Assembly (NCBI GenBank): GCA_022818135.1
Contig: JAFMSR010000018.1
Span: forward strand, 4,843,042 to 4,907,041
Direction of reading: 5' to 3'
Length of the DNA stretch: 64,000 nt
From: Saxidomus purpurata
Lineage: Eukaryota > Mollusca > Bivalvia > Venerida > Veneridae
The notes under the pieces are model-generated. The model saw only the letters and a list, made by a program, of their open reading frames with translations. It made no database searches and was not told the origin of the DNA. Both the position numbers and the translations under genes were made by a program. Below are positions 27,201 to 39,256 of this stretch, in pieces (within the stretch, counting starts at the first letter, position 1; the number at the start of each line of letters is the position of its first letter).

Positions 27201-30200
27201 GGGGTTTAGTAGTAATGGAGTGGACACAAAAACCAGAGACCCCTAATTGTGACCTTGACCTTGAGCCAAGGAGGTTGCAACATGGGTGCTGCACCTGGTC
27301 TTGTTGAGATGAACATTTGACCCTTGTTTTAAAAAAAATCCTTGAATGTCTTTTGGAAATATGGAGCAGACAAGAAATGTTACAGACAAACAAAGACAAT
27401 TCCTATATTCTCCTCCAGCTTTGCAGCAGGTGGTAATAAAGACAGGATACTAGTAGAATACATAATTATTACAAATTGTTACAAGAAAGAGCTCCAGTTC
27501 TACAAGTCACATTCATCTACTGACATGAGTGTTGCATAAACCTGCGTGATTTATGTCATGAGAAGAAAATAAACCTGCTTGATTTACATGGGAAGAAAAT
27601 AAACCTGCTTGACTTATGTGAGAAGAAAATAAACCTGCTTCAATTACGCGAGAAGAAAATAAACCTGCTTGATTTATGCGAGATAAAAATAAACCTCTTT
27701 GATTTACGTAAGAAGAAAATAAACCTGCTTGATTTATGTGAGAAGAAAATAAACCTTCAATTACGTGAGAAGAAAATAAACCTGCTTGATTTATGTGAGA
27801 TAAAAATAACCTCTGTGTGAGAAGAAAATAAACCTGCTTGATTTACGCGAGAAGAAAATAAATTTGCTTGATTTAAGTCAGAAGAAAATAATCCTGCCTG
27901 ATTTATGTCAGAAAAAATAAACTTGCTTGATTTACATGAGAAAAAAATAAACCTGCTTGATTTACTTCAGAAAAAAATAAACCCGTTTGATTTACGTAAC
28001 AAGAAAATAAACCTGCTTGATTTACATGAGAAAAAAATAAACCTGCTTGATTTACTTCAGAAATAAATAAACCTGCTTGATTTACATCAGAAGAAAATAA
28101 ACTTGCTTGATTTACTTCAGAAGAAAATAAACATTTAGAGTTAATTGAGATTGTGAAATTGAATGTTTTATCATCTACATGCTTAACTAAATGAGACCCT
28201 GTACTTTTAGACATCTTAACCATAACAGAAATTGTAAACATACATGTACATTAACTATTATTATCACAAAGCCAATAAATGTTTTACAATTCAACAGACT
28301 CCAGGTGTCAATCAACTGAATTATCTATCAATGAGAAAAACAGATGCAAACGTAAAAATATTTTAAAAGTTTCTTTTGTTTTCAAGGCTTGGGGTGGGAT
28401 AGTGGAAACAGTAATTTGAATAAAATTAGACAATATTTTCATCCCTCTGATATCATTAATGCTGGTAATAAGAACCACTGTCTGCAATGCAAAATATTGA
28501 TTACATGTTATAAATACTGTCTTTTTGTTTGGTGTGAGGGATGGATACACGGCCATACTGCATCATATTAGGCCTGTTTTACCTGCACTAAATAAGCATG
28601 TGGACAGAAATCCTTCATAAATATTTAACATATACTGTATGCTAGTAATAAATTTTGCCATTTGTCAATTTTACACAAATCAGCAAATATTCAATTTTTG
28701 TAGTGAAGTTAAGGTATAGTATATAAAAAGCATTCAATTTTTTCTCATCAGAAAGAAGTCTGGCAAAGAAAACAATAATATATTGCATTTAAATATACAT
28801 TGTTGGTTGTTGTGCTCCAATCAATTCTGAAAAGGGCAAAAGTCAATTTCTTCTGGAAAAAGCCCCTAAAATCAACAGGTTTTTCTCAACATGGTCTACC
28901 CTGGTAAGGAAAGAAAATGCAGTCGAACAAAGGATGTTAAGATATAAAGGACATGTACTGGTTGTCATGTACTGGTTAGTGTCGAAAAACAATTTAGTTG
29001 AAACTGGAACCACAAGCTAAGTGGTGTCAGAAGCTGAAATGCAAAATTGATAAATAACAAAATAATCTTTCAATTTCTCCCATGCCATCAAGGTTCTGTG
29101 TGGGTATCATTAAAGAATTACCAAACTATCAACTAACCCTTTTGGAGCACAAAATCATTGAAAAGTAACTGTTTTCCATGGTGGAAATTTTTTCTCTAAG
29201 TCTAAATAAATCAAAATGTTGGAATATTTCAGATTATCTACTCTACATCCTCTGTCATTTGGGGAAAACCTGAGGTAGGTCAACAAACCAAGTTTGTTGT
29301 TTCTTTCTCTGTTCTGTCAACATTAAAACCTGCTGCAGTGAATTAAAACAAGCAGTCAAATCTACTGAGCACTCAAAAATATATCAGTTCCATTTCCTGT
29401 CTGCTTGAAAAATACAGAATAAAAGCATTTGCTCACCATGAACACTCAATTTGACAATTGTTATAAAATAATTTCTTCAAAATAAATATTTAAATGACTA
29501 TGTGGTCAGTCTGCACTGTAGCTCCTTCCATCAAATCACTAAATTAATACAACACTTGAAAAGTAATTCACACTCAAAATAAAAATGCTCTTGAATTAAA
29601 CATATAGGTAAATCTACTGTGTATGAAATACATCACATAATGGGAGACTTACGTGAGTTACAAATTATCTCCCTTGTTTTATATTTACACTATTTCTTAT
29701 ATACATTAAAAACAACCAGTCTGAGGCAAAACTTGAACAATGTCTACTTAACATGGCATATATTTAGGCTTAGTTTCTTATTTTTCATGGAATTTACAAT
29801 CACAATAATGATGCAAAAGTTTGTAGGAAATGCTTTATTAACTGTAAACTAAACTAAAACAACTAATCTGTTAGCTAAAATTCTAAATTTCAGCTGCTAG
29901 GTGCTTACTACTGAAAAAATTTGTGCAAAAAGTTTCAAGAAGGTTTATGCATGACCCGAAACTGTACTCTATAATTTATAAAAGTATATAAAACCAAATC
30001 AAACAAATGTAAATATTCCCCTGAAATTGTATGACTCCCATTGACTTGCGATCTTATGTAGAATGTATAAAAATCATAAACTAAGTACTAAGTATTTCTA
30101 AGCCAAACACATGTAGTCCTGGGACTGCCCATCTAGACTTGATGTTTCAGTTTTGTTTTGTCACATAATGTCTTTAAGAAATCTGCAGATTATCACGATA

Positions 30201-33200
30201 CGTTGATGTCTTCAACTGTGAAACAAGTAACTGTCAGCAAAATTCTATCTTTACGTCTGTTTTACTGGGTACAGTGAAATTAATATTAACATAAATACAT
30301 ATTTAAATTGATCATACACTCCACCGTAAGCTGAAAAATCATATATAAAAATTTTAATACATTACATATAGCACATTCACCAAGAAGTCTAAGATACAGT
30401 ATATACAAAACAATCTTTTCACCCTGATGTTACTACCTGAGCTACCAGCATGACATACAAGTTATTGATTCTTCACAGCAACCCCAAAATACCATTCTTG
30501 AGTCTTGACCATTACAAAACCTTAATAAAATTCCTCATCTGTTCATAGAAACACCGGATAGAAACAATGGATCTACATTCCTTTCATCAGCTGTCATAGA
30601 AAAACATTCTATATTCCAATATATACAGCAAATTTTTGACAAAATGGGATACAGGCCTGCTGAAGTATAAAAAGAAGTCAAAGTGGAATCAACATAGATA
30701 AAGACTTACACATTGAAGGTTGTGGTATGCCCATATTGGGAGGTGGTACGGACACGAATGATTGCTGGAACGCAGCATATTCTTGCTGTACCTAAAATGT
30801 ACAAGTCGCATTGAATGTCAGTGATCATTTTTTGGCTTACCTTGTATCCAGATATGCTACTCTTCCATGATATTCTGTCACATTTTGCTGGACAAGAAGA
30901 GCCGTGGTTCATTTTGAAAATACATTCTGGGGCTAAGAAAACACTATACTGCTGCTGTTGCATGCAATTTTATGACTATTTCCTTGAAAATGAACAAACA
31001 CTGCAATAGTTTTGATATGTTTCAGTAACTGAAAATAACAGTAATCAAAGCTGCTAGGTTGATTCTGTAATAAAACCTGAAAATGGACAGTTTCAATACT
31101 ATACATCTGACTTAATTTGTGAAGGGAATCTACGCTGTGTGGCGAGATCATTGTTAATACAGCATACCGAACACATCCTGGAATGGGTATTACCTGAATT
31201 TAATCTTACCATGTATTATTTAGATCTGCAACCCAAATCAAATTGAAAAATAAAACATCTTCTTTGATTTCTCCTGCACTTCCTGCTTACAGTTGCCTGT
31301 TTTTTTTTTTTTACATACATCTATGACGAACCATTTCAGCCTGGCTACACTTTACAATTCAAAATGATTTCTACTTGAAGATTTGTTTTTTATTTGCATA
31401 CTATTACATGTACTACACATATTTGTATATCAGTATCCATGGTAACAATTTTCCAATGGACATTTATATCAAAGTGCTTCCAAATATCCTGGTTTAGAGA
31501 CATTTAAGAACTGTACCTAGATAATTTCTTAGAGCCAGTAAAAATTGTGTTAATAAAGTACAATCATAATTATACATGTTTAAAGTGATATTACCGTTCA
31601 AAATGACCCATCAAAATTTTAAATAAAACATTAATCAGTGATTTATACTCCTAGAATAATAAACAGTGCCATAGTTATAACCCAAAAATAACGATCTGTG
31701 TAACAGTTTCATTCACATTGAATATAGAGGAAATCTGTGACAATCTTTTTTGACTATCCTAGTCAAAAATAAAAAATCCACCCTTTCGGTTATGTATATC
31801 TTAATTTGTATTTGTCAATAACAGAAATAACTTGGTAAAACTTATTTCTTATATGTTTTTAAAGCATCCACTGTGTTTTGAGCATCATTCTTAACTATAA
31901 ACCTTTGTGACCATTTTGAAGGGTAATATAACTTTAATTAGGCTAATTCAAGCTGCAAATATAGCTTGACTATACAGTAGAGGACAGCAGGACAGGTGAA
32001 CCTGGATATTATCTCAATGCAAATGAAAGATCCTATTAATAGTGTACAGTTATAAATATACTATTAGTATGTGTGTTGTTGGGGAGTATTCAAGCTGCAG
32101 ATCTAGACTGACTAACCCATACTGGACTATGGCATAAGCACACCTGCAATAAACAGTATCCCCTCATAAATTTTTATTAAAATCACATCTATCTCCAGGT
32201 GTGTTTTGTCCAAAGTTCCAACAGCAACATGTAGATCAGTTCTTGTATGTATATATCATAGGACGGAATTAACACCTGTATAAATGAAGAGATGCATCTT
32301 GTACAGAGGTCAGTTACCTACACTACAATACATACCGTCTGAATGAGATTTGTTGCCAGCTCTTTTGCTTGCTGAAGTCCCATCATGTTAACATGCCTAC
32401 AATGACATAAACACACCATTCATATAAGCTAAAAGTAGATTAGTAGTAGTTAGTAGGTTTACTTTAACTAGAGCTATCACTGAGTGCAATGACCTATCCA
32501 CATAGACATGCTTTGTGACAAGAAATGGCTTATCTCATTACCTTAACATCAATAGCTATATGATTTGCATTTGTGACATGCTTATTTGATGTCCAGCATG
32601 TGATTCAAGACTTTTAATCTTGTCAGAACCAAGACAGCTGAGATACACACTATATACTTGATTAAAATTTTAGCAAATTTTCATTAAAATCCATCAAGGG
32701 GCTTGGTAGGTATAGCTATGACCTTTGACCTTTAACTGTGGCTCTGACCTTAACCTGGCACAAAACAGATGATTTGCATGTAATATTAACATTCTGAGCA
32801 TTTCACCAAAGTCTTTCAGAGGGTTAATGAGATACAGTCTCATGACCTTTGACCCCTAAATATGACCTTGACCATGATCATCTTCATGAATTAATGTCTT
32901 GACCCAACTTTCAAGAAAACTTTTCAAGGGGTTAAGGATATAAAGTCTCATGACCTTTGACCCCTAAGTGTGACCTTGACGTTGAGGTCATCATTGTTCT
33001 ACCTTAGCAACCAGCAATCTTAGCTATGTGATGGAAGTAGCAAGTCTGTCCACTTACAGCCTGACATTTTTAAACTTTACAATGAAAACTTACTGTAGAT
33101 GCACATGCATTGGTTCCATTGCTTCTCCTCCAGTGGGCTCAATGAAACCAGACCCTTTCCCTCTCAATGTTACCTTGGCCCCTGTCTCGCCCTGAATATG

Positions 33201-36200
33201 TTGAAGGAATGCTCCCTGAAGATCAAAACATTTTCAAGCAATAAATGCCACTGACAGTACTGACATAACATAACATCACATATCCTTCAATTAAATGTAT
33301 AGAGTCCTAGAAAATAACAGCTTCTGTAGGTAAAACATATGATTTGGTTGTGATGAGTTATGACTGTGCATTGTACTTATTTCATGGTAAAATTCATAAT
33401 TTCTAAGACGTCTGCACTAGTAGCAAGATTTCAAGGAAAAACGTTGTTTGCAATTAAAACATTGTCAGCAATGATCAGTGTATTAGAATGAAGTACAAAA
33501 ATTCAAACCATTCAGAAGATGACTTCTAAATGTTTATGAGGTAGTGTAACAGTTACTGTTTCTATTTTTAGCAGCTGAAACTTACCCCTGGTCCAAACAC
33601 CTTATCTTTGACACTGAAGTTTGGTGGAGCATGTTCAAGCCCTATGTATAACTTTTCCTGTACAAGGGTCATACTTGTACCCTGAAACAAATTACACATA
33701 ACATTCAACAGCATATTCAATTAATGGTAAACATTGCCTCATTTGCACGGTTTATCTACCACTGTCTTCATGAATTTTATTCAGGGCAAGTGGATTTTTT
33801 CTCATTTTCCTACAAGGCATATTTTCAGATCAAATGAGGTAAATGAAATCTAACTTGGAAAGAGCAAATTTATGACAATGTGATATAACCTAGTTTACGC
33901 AACTTAACAAAAGGGCCATGATGGCCATATTTTGTTGCCTGACCACTGGCTGTTATACAAAGTATGGGTACCACTGGCTGATATACAAAGTCAACAACAG
34001 CGTCACAGAAGTAAAATGAAGGTGAAAGAGTGGGGCCAACTTTGACCCTAGGGGCAAAGATAGTACAGTTTATGGAGAGGACCACTAGACAATGCTACAT
34101 TCCAAATATCTAAGCCCTAAACTTTGAATTATTGAGAAGATTATCAAGAAATTGTCCTCTGGGGTATGGTCTATGTAAACCCATGACCTCCTATTAGTGA
34201 GAAGTTTATTGATTGCAAGTCAGGGACTTTGGAAACAAAGTAGCAACAGAAAAACCTCTACCTGATTTGTATTGCTGAGTCCTATAAGTGGTGGTGGTAG
34301 TGGAGGTGGATGTCTTGGACCAGGTTGTTGGTTAGCTGCTCGCGCCGCAAACCTGCTCATCCTAGGTCCTTGTCTGGCCAGACCATTGGCTATTATTTCG
34401 TTAATTCGTCCAACAGCCACTGTTGAGAAAAAGTGCTTGTTGTAGAAGTGACATTATTTTACCAGTTATTGTACAAGGCAATCAAAATTTACAAATACAT
34501 GTACATATAAAATATTTTGATCATATATGTTTCTTTTACAAGTTAGATAGATCTATCCCCAGCTGATCCCTCAAACTATGGGCGAAAACAAACATCTTTG
34601 TGTACTGAAAATCCACAAACAAAATAGAATCAAAACCAAAAAGAGAGCACATGCATCTCTGTGTTAACAGCTGTTCTGAAAATCCATAAAAAAAGCAGTA
34701 TCAAAGTGAAAGAGACTATGTGTATATACAATGTACATGTATATATATAATACCGCTACCAAAATGCTCCTTCCCCGATGGTACGATCCGTGTCATATTT
34801 ATCGATCGGCTCCATTTTATTTTGAATTTCTTGTGAAATAGCAATAATTTTAAATTGGGTTTTTTTTTATTTATTTTTAAAACCCCCCCCGTCCCAAATG
34901 AGTAACAGCTCTAATGATATTCATGTTCTCTCAGATAGTTGAGGAAACAGCAGATCTGAATGTACACTTGCAATGGCTTCTACATCCAGGACGGTCATAA
35001 TCATTTGGCATTTATATTTTACATGCACTGAGCAGGTCAAACAGAACTTCTGGATGTACATGTTGATCATGATCTACATTGATCGTAAAGGCAGAATCAT
35101 TTGCCATTAGCTAGTTAGCAGTAATGACCTACTTCATTTGTTTTTGCTCTCTTCATTTCTTTGACTACTGACACTTTATTTATGAAAAGTTTTCAACTTA
35201 CAGTTGACGGCATCTTGTGTAGTTCCCTGGACATGCAAGTATAATGGACGTTCCCTGAAATACATTAAAATATTCTTACAGACCCTGAGTAGCTAAAATC
35301 ATCTTAAGTCACAATAAGACCTTCCATTTGTAATTCAAAACTGACTCTCTCAACAAGCATATTGCAGTACAGAGCCGGGTCGATATATACTGCGGTACAA
35401 ATTCCCATACCGCAATATTCAGAGTTAAATGAACTACTCACTTTACACATTGTTTTGCATGTAAATAAATCAGATTGAGAAGAAAAAGAAGATCCTGTTT
35501 GAACATTTTTGCCATTCTTCAGTTACAAATATAATATAACTTGCCCAAGTTTCCTTTTACTAGGCAGTTTTTGGATCGTTTCATGACAACTTGTGGCACT
35601 GTATTTACGGTAGTGATTTGGTTTTATTTTATTTACTTATCTTTTCTGCTACATCAATCGCAATACGGGCTGGTTGTATTGCAAAATATTGCAATACAGG
35701 GTCTACTTTATTGTTGCACCCCTACTAAATCCTCCAAGAACCACTTGCTAAGCTGTCAATGTTAACTGAAGTTTTTTTTTTTAGGTAAATGCAACTTTTC
35801 GTACACTTTTCTTGAACAAGTTATGTAGAATTAATTCATACTTTGGGTTTCGTATTTTGTCTTCGTGACTCATGTATCTCCCCTTTGTAGCTACTGCTGC
35901 TCCACTTAACTTCGAGATCTGAAGAGCATAAAGAAGTCTTCAAATATTGTGCATTTTAATAAATAAACAGCACAGAAATATATACAAGTACAACCTCTCA
36001 GGCACAACATGCTGGTGATTTGCTCAACTAAGCTTGGTTCTTATCACTCATGCAAATTTCATACAGACTTTAGCCAATAAAATTCCATGACTTTTCAATG
36101 ATATTTTTCAGCTTTCCATGATACTTTTAAGCATGGACACAAAGAAACTTCAAGGTCAAAGGAAAAGAATTAATTAAAGAGATTGAACACTTTTAAAACA

Positions 36201-37509
36201 GTGCATCATAAACAAAATGTGCCATGAAAATTACTAGTATATTCGTATCTGGTCCCATTTATAGTCATTTACGAAACATAGTTTAGAATGGATTAACATA
36301 TTTTTTACTTGTTATATCAGCTTTTAAACAGGAAAAATGTGCCTTTATATAATTCAAAAAGACTGTCTAGTGCCATTTTCTAGGGCCTGTGCTTACAAAA
36401 CTTGTTCAGTACTCAACCGAGTTTCATACTCAAACTCTGGATCAATAGAATATTGTAACACTTTCACTAACAATTCTTTATAAAAGTGTGTCAAACAAGT
36501 TTTCCGTAAATATTTAAAATGACTTTTAAACTATACATTGTTAGTCTTTAATTTTTTTGTATAATGTACTGTGCTAGAAGTTAAATCATTTGATGCTCAA
36601 ACTCAGTTGAGCATAAGTTTTTTTGTATAAGAATGGGACGAGATTAAAAAAAAATTCCAAGGTATTTTCAGAAATTCCATGATAAAATTAGCAATATTCA
36701 TTTTCCATGATTTTTGCAGAAAAAGATTATTTTTTCCAGACCTGTGCAAACACTGTAAACAATTCTTTGAGGTTTCATTGATTTACGACCAGAAGCTGCG
36801 AAGAAATTGCCTGACAAAATTAATGTTGTCTATAGACATATGGACCAACCAACAGACAGACGAACATGATTCTAATGTAGCCTGTACATACTTTGTATCT
36901 GGGGTCATAATAATTATATCTACAGTAGTCATTCTTGCAATCTTTGACTGAAATCCAGTCAACTGTTCTGAAAACCAGTTTATATTTTACCTCCTCTTGA
37001 GTAGCTCCACGTGTCAGCATGTTTCTACAACCTATTGGCACATCATTTATCTCCACCTCTCTTGTAATAACATTACTCTGCACCCCAGTCTGCACAGAAG
37101 AATAAATATTAAACAACTTTATGTAGAGCAGTCATAGACAAAAGAATAGAAAAACCAAATTAAGAACATTTAATCAAAATGCATTACTCTCGGGAATGCA
37201 TCAAAACATGTAACTGACAGTCGACTAACAAAGGCATGTCAGTTGCCAAGAGAAAAATTCTCATATCCAAGGCAAAGGTTTAAAAACCTCACTACATTTG
37301 CCTTTATATGAGAACTTAAAGGTACATTACAAATTCTTACTTTTCTAGGTCCTGGGCTGCTAAGTTGTGAAGGTTTTAGCTTTCCTTTGGCTATTAACAT
37401 AGCATTGACCTTGGCAATAGCTTCTTGAGCAGCTTCAATGCTGCTCTTGTGTGCCTCTGCACTCATTTTGTCTTCATTAATTGATTCAAGGATGTTGTTC
37501 AAAGAATTA
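12272..37509 (-). CDS. KHDC4: KH-domain splicing factor KHDC4/BLOM7, 23 exons, first exon not found
   Basis: The reading frame runs through 23 exons in 25 kb, about 1040 codons with stop TAG at 12272-12274. Recognition rests on segments close to vertebrate KHDC4: [84 protein letters not shown] and [15 protein letters not shown], in the same order as in the human protein. The known mammalian protein binds RNA through KH modules and works with the Prp19/CDC5L spliceosomal complex in the nucleus. The human protein is about 614 residues; the excess here is mainly Gln/Pro-rich text between KH2 and the RRFTEE block and after it. The first visible exon starts mid-codon (phase 2 donor expected upstream), so the start codon lies in an exon I could not place. 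The gene converges on the ankyrin gene. Confidence 0.94.
14035..14505. repeat. Dispersed repeat in a KHDC4 intron (second family)
   Basis: Contains GGGCCATGATCACCC, repeated TTTCATGAAGAT(C/T)CA blocks and a tail with CAGACAGACAGATGACAG followed by CAATAGCTCAACTTGAGC. There is no coding content. I recognise this layout as common non-coding repeat text in bivalves. Confidence 0.55.
19270..20163. repeat. Monomer-based dispersed repeat, four monomers of about 178 bp
   Basis: The head ACAAGAGCTGTCCCTCAC is followed by monomers whose TGACCTTGACC motif starts at 19431, 19609, 19787 and 19957 (spacings 178, 178, 170). The tail is GCGATTTTAATATGCC plus GGGGACATAAAAA. It lies in a KHDC4 intron and is a longer relative of the copy at 10277-10968. 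No open frame explains it. Confidence 0.85.
22267..22900. repeat. Diverged copy of the 'ACAAGAGCTG' repeat family
   Basis: Begins ACAAGAGCTGAAAAAGTAC and shares CCTTCCATGCATGACAGAG with 19373. It is diverged and runs into the tandem duplication that follows. Confidence 0.5.
22890..25440. repeat. Diverged tandem duplication in a KHDC4 intron
   Basis: Text from about 22900 (GTTCCCTGAAGTCATGATATA) recurs from about 24432 (GTTCCCTCTGAGGTCATGATA). The block AACATGTACATGTATTACAT..ATGGAAATTTGTGAATGTTC at about 23520 recurs at about 25110. The first unit has about 580 extra bases (about 23709-24290) with a short unrecognised open frame at 23816-24034. Divergence is moderate, so the duplication is old. 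Confidence 0.75.
26700..27440. repeat. Dispersed repeat, third family, KHDC4 intron copy 1
   Basis: Shares CAATAGCTATATGATT and GTGACATGCT(C/T)AT with 32470-33010. Both also carry TCTCATGACCTTTGACCC and TGTGACCTTGAC blocks. Non-coding. Confidence 0.7.
27537..28138. repeat. Minisatellite, about 20 units of 30 bp
   Basis: Units follow AGAAAATAAACCTGCTTGAT plus TTACGTGAGA, with frequent single-base variants and two shortened units near 27755 and 27812. It lies in the long KHDC4 intron between exons 30710-30791 and 26276-26329. Read on the minus strand it gives an open frame of repeated [12 protein letters not shown] text, which is a by-product of the 30-bp (10-codon) period. Confidence 0.95.
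28140..30705. other. KHDC4 intron stretch without recognised features
   Basis: AT-rich intron sequence with no convincing exon, tandem repeat or element end on either strand. Confidence 0.5.
32336..33681 (-). other. KHDC4: KHDC4 exons coding the second KH domain
   Basis: Exons 33586-33681, 33094-33215 and 32336-32396 encode [23 protein letters not shown], then [22 protein letters not shown] and [20 protein letters not shown]. The GPGG..L..I...TGAKV.LRGKGS pattern is the RNA-binding KH loop of the SF1/STAR-like type, with the GPGG turn formed across an exon junction. This is the best conserved part of the protein. Confidence 0.93.
32470..33010. repeat. Dispersed repeat, third family, KHDC4 intron copy 2
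   Basis: Same layout as 26700-27440: AGCTATCACTGAGTG head, ATCAATAGCTATATGATT, then several TCATGACCTTTGACCC / TGACCTTGAC blocks. The orientation matches the first copy. Confidence 0.7.
34930..35125. repeat. Fragment of the GATCATGATCT dispersed family
   Basis: Contains GATCATGATCTACATTGATCG and AAAGGCAGAATCATTTGCC, related to the inverted repeat at 8758-8807. Intronic. Confidence 0.45.
35370..35728. mobile_element. Possible hAT-like miniature inverted-repeat element
   Basis: The right end reads, in reverse complement, AGGGGTGCAACAATAAAG, the usual look of hAT-type ends. The left end (CAGAGCCGGGTCGATATA) is a poor match, and both sides carry GCAATA(T)-rich subterminal text. No 8-bp target duplication was found, so the call is weak. 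Confidence 0.35.
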
Positions 37510-38291
37510 CTGTAAGAAAGAACAAAGAGTTAAGTTCACAAGTAACATTGTTCTCCCAGAATTGAAAACTGCAAATGTTTACTCAAATGTAGATTTCACA
37601 GCTGTGCACTTGTCCAATACTACGGCTTTAACAATATGCCAAAAGCCGTATTGCAGTATTGGAATAATAAAGGACAAAAGGTTGCATGCCAAAATACGTG
37701 TTAGCACAGCAGCATATTTTTAGATGCATCCGCTCATGCCACTATGTTCTATTGAAAGCACGTGGCTTTCTACTAGTTGGCAAGAATATTTTTGACAGAA
37801 ACTCAACAGACTGAAGAAGATATTATCATTTTCGCTGTTAAGGGGTCTGACAGAACAATGTGAAGTATATGCCATAGTCATCAACTCATTGCAAGCTCAG
37901 TGTTTGCTGCTGGATAACTTTCAATTTCCCGTGCAGCAGAAGTTTAAATGGATTGCAGATCGAATGAGAGTGTCAATGAATATCGCTAAGCTGATTCGAT
38001 TGTTACTGCAGTAATTCCAGAGAAGAAAAGTCTCCAGACCTGTTTACCCTATTTAGAGTCTTTCAGTAGTTTGGACAGCTACTCTCAGTAGTTTTGGGCT
38101 GCTGTCAGTAGTTTTCACTTTCACAGATATAATAAGCATTAAAACTGCATTACTGAGTCACTTATCACCATTACACTATACTGTATGTGCAGTATTCAAT
38201 CTTAACAGAGCAATACATGTAAGTTGAGAACATTTCATCTGTAAATCATGTTCAGTTTGTACAGATTTTACCTATTAGGCCCATTGCCCTT

Positions 38292-38600
38292 CTATAAATG
38301 AAAACTAAAGATTCCACCTTGTACACACTGCCCTTGTAATACAATATGAAATCTAAAGATTTCACCATGTGTATACTGCATATAACATGAAAAACAGTCG
38401 TTGCGACCTCCGTGTGCACACATGAAATCAGCATTGCAAGTTGAACAATGCACATAATTGTCCCCTTTCGTAGACGATCCGAGACATTTCCATAAATCTT
38501 TGTATACAACTTTATACTTCTGATTGTTAGTTTCTTTTTTCGCTTTTTTAATTCCAACCGTTTCTTTTTCATCATCAGGCAGACGGCGTTTTTCTGCCAT
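38292..38600 (-). pseudogene. ORF with a partial BED-type zinc finger
   Basis: ATG at 38598-38600 opens MAEKRRLPDDEKE, then a Lys-rich stretch (IKKAKKETNNQKYK), then a BED-like start: DLWKCL, CSTCNADFMCAHGGRND. BED fingers of ZBED and hAT-derived proteins keep CxxC followed by HxxxH. Here the text degenerates right after GGRND and the His pair is missing. There is no good splice donor at that point. It is probably a fragment of a transposon-derived gene. It sits just upstream of KHDC4 on the same strand, but KHDC4 relatives have no BED domain. Confidence 0.5.
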
Positions 38601-38859
38601 ATTGCGTGAACAAACGGGCCTCTGGGACTAATCCTGTTCTCGAGAGGCTTGTTATCTAATGTTTTCTTATCATGCAAGCGTCCGAATGATCACGATTACT
38701 GTCTAAATACCCACAATACCGGCAAGAAACGGAAATACGCTTTAAAAAACGAAAATGACCGATTATATATCAGAATCCGTAGTTTTTCAATGTCAATCCG
38801 TAGAGCGTATTTTTACTGTAAAAAACATAGAAAATACGGCGAATCCGTAGTAGTAAACA

Positions 38860-39205
38860 GGTCTGAGTCTCATGTCACTAGGCTACTGGGATCGAAACTC
38901 TGACCGCCAGCATGGGAAGCTGACACCACAACCACGTAGCTAAAGGTTTAACCCAACAGCAAGGCTGTTGGCAGTGACCTATAACCACTACACTCCTCCC
39001 CTCGATCTTTATCAATTTAGAGCCGAGCATCAACTGCACATTCCCTGCAATTTCTAGCTTGTTACCGCTCCCCGGTGGCTTCTACTCACTCACCGAATTA
39101 TACTCATCGCCAATGAAGCAATTCCAGAGGAGAAAAGTCTCATGTCCCCAGCTGGGATCGAACCCTGACCGCCAGCATGGGAAGTGGACACTACAAATTT
39201 GGTCA
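38860..39205 (-). repeat. tRNA-like SINE fragments (two partial copies)
   Basis: On the minus strand, CAGGGTTCGATCCCAGCTGG at about 39160-39179 has the form of a polymerase III B box. CTTCCCATGCTGGCGGTCAG next to it recurs at about 38900-38920. AATTCCAGAGGAGAAAAGTCT at 39120 also recurs in similar form near 38014. No complete tRNA fold is present. Confidence 0.55.
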
Positions 39206-39212
39206 CCAAAAT

Positions 39213-39256
39213 CACGGACCTATATACACATTTATACATGTGTATATAGGTCCGTG
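39213..39256. repeat. 44-bp near-perfect palindrome
   Basis: CACGGACCTATATACACAT and its reverse complement are separated by six bases. It is isolated, with no open frame. It may be a terminal-repeat-only remnant of an element like that at 40477-40512. Flanking target duplication is not clear. Confidence 0.8.

Larger units (their letters stand above)
12272..30791 (-). other. KHDC4: KHDC4 exons coding the enlarged Gln/Pro-rich C-terminal half
   Basis: Exons from 5' to 3': 30710-30791, 26276-26329, 25770-25859, 21485-21580, 21044-21148, 20556-20668, 18981-19151, 18348-18599, 17729-17917, 17325-17504, 16198-16430, 15323-15420, 14535-14603, 13547-13813 and 12272-12558. Most are rich in Gln and Pro, with runs built from mixed CAG and CAA codons. 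The longest is about 11 Gln in exon 16198-16430. Exon 17729-17917 holds the conserved [15 protein letters not shown] block and exon 15323-15420 holds VLMPPPPPP. Exon 13547-13813 starts with an acidic FHEEDDDVD patch, and the last exon ends RSRTYW. Every exon passed the phase and length check. Confidence 0.9.
34262..37509 (-). other. KHDC4: KHDC4 exons coding the N-terminal region and first KH-like domain
   Basis: Exons from 5' to 3' on the minus strand: 37341-37509, 36991-37089, 35842-35918, 35202-35254 and 34262-34419. They encode [16 protein letters not shown], then [54 protein letters not shown] and [12 protein letters not shown], which together form the first KH-like fold of the family. 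A Pro-rich linker ([13 protein letters not shown]) follows. Splice sites are GT-AG and phases fit (0, 0, 2, 1, 0). KWDQ, a conserved N-terminal motif of the family, was not found in a usable upstream exon. Confidence 0.92.

Noticed and set aside
27903..28241. Open frame with repeated NQAGLFFS text
   Set aside because: It comes from the 30-bp minisatellite, whose period is a multiple of three. There is no start context and no domain.
36240..36262. KWDQ-like codons on the minus strand as the conserved KHDC4 N-terminus
   Set aside because: They lie downstream of the exons they should precede, between exons 36991-37089 and 35842-35918, and run into a stop at once.
38292..38600. BED-finger ORF as the real first exon of KHDC4
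   Set aside because: KHDC4 relatives have no BED domain, and no phase 2 donor was seen at its end. Kept only as a separate fragment.
39150..39185. A tRNA gene on the minus strand
   Set aside because: Only a B-box-like GGTTCGATCCC is present, with no acceptor stem or anticodon arm. SINE fragments fit better.
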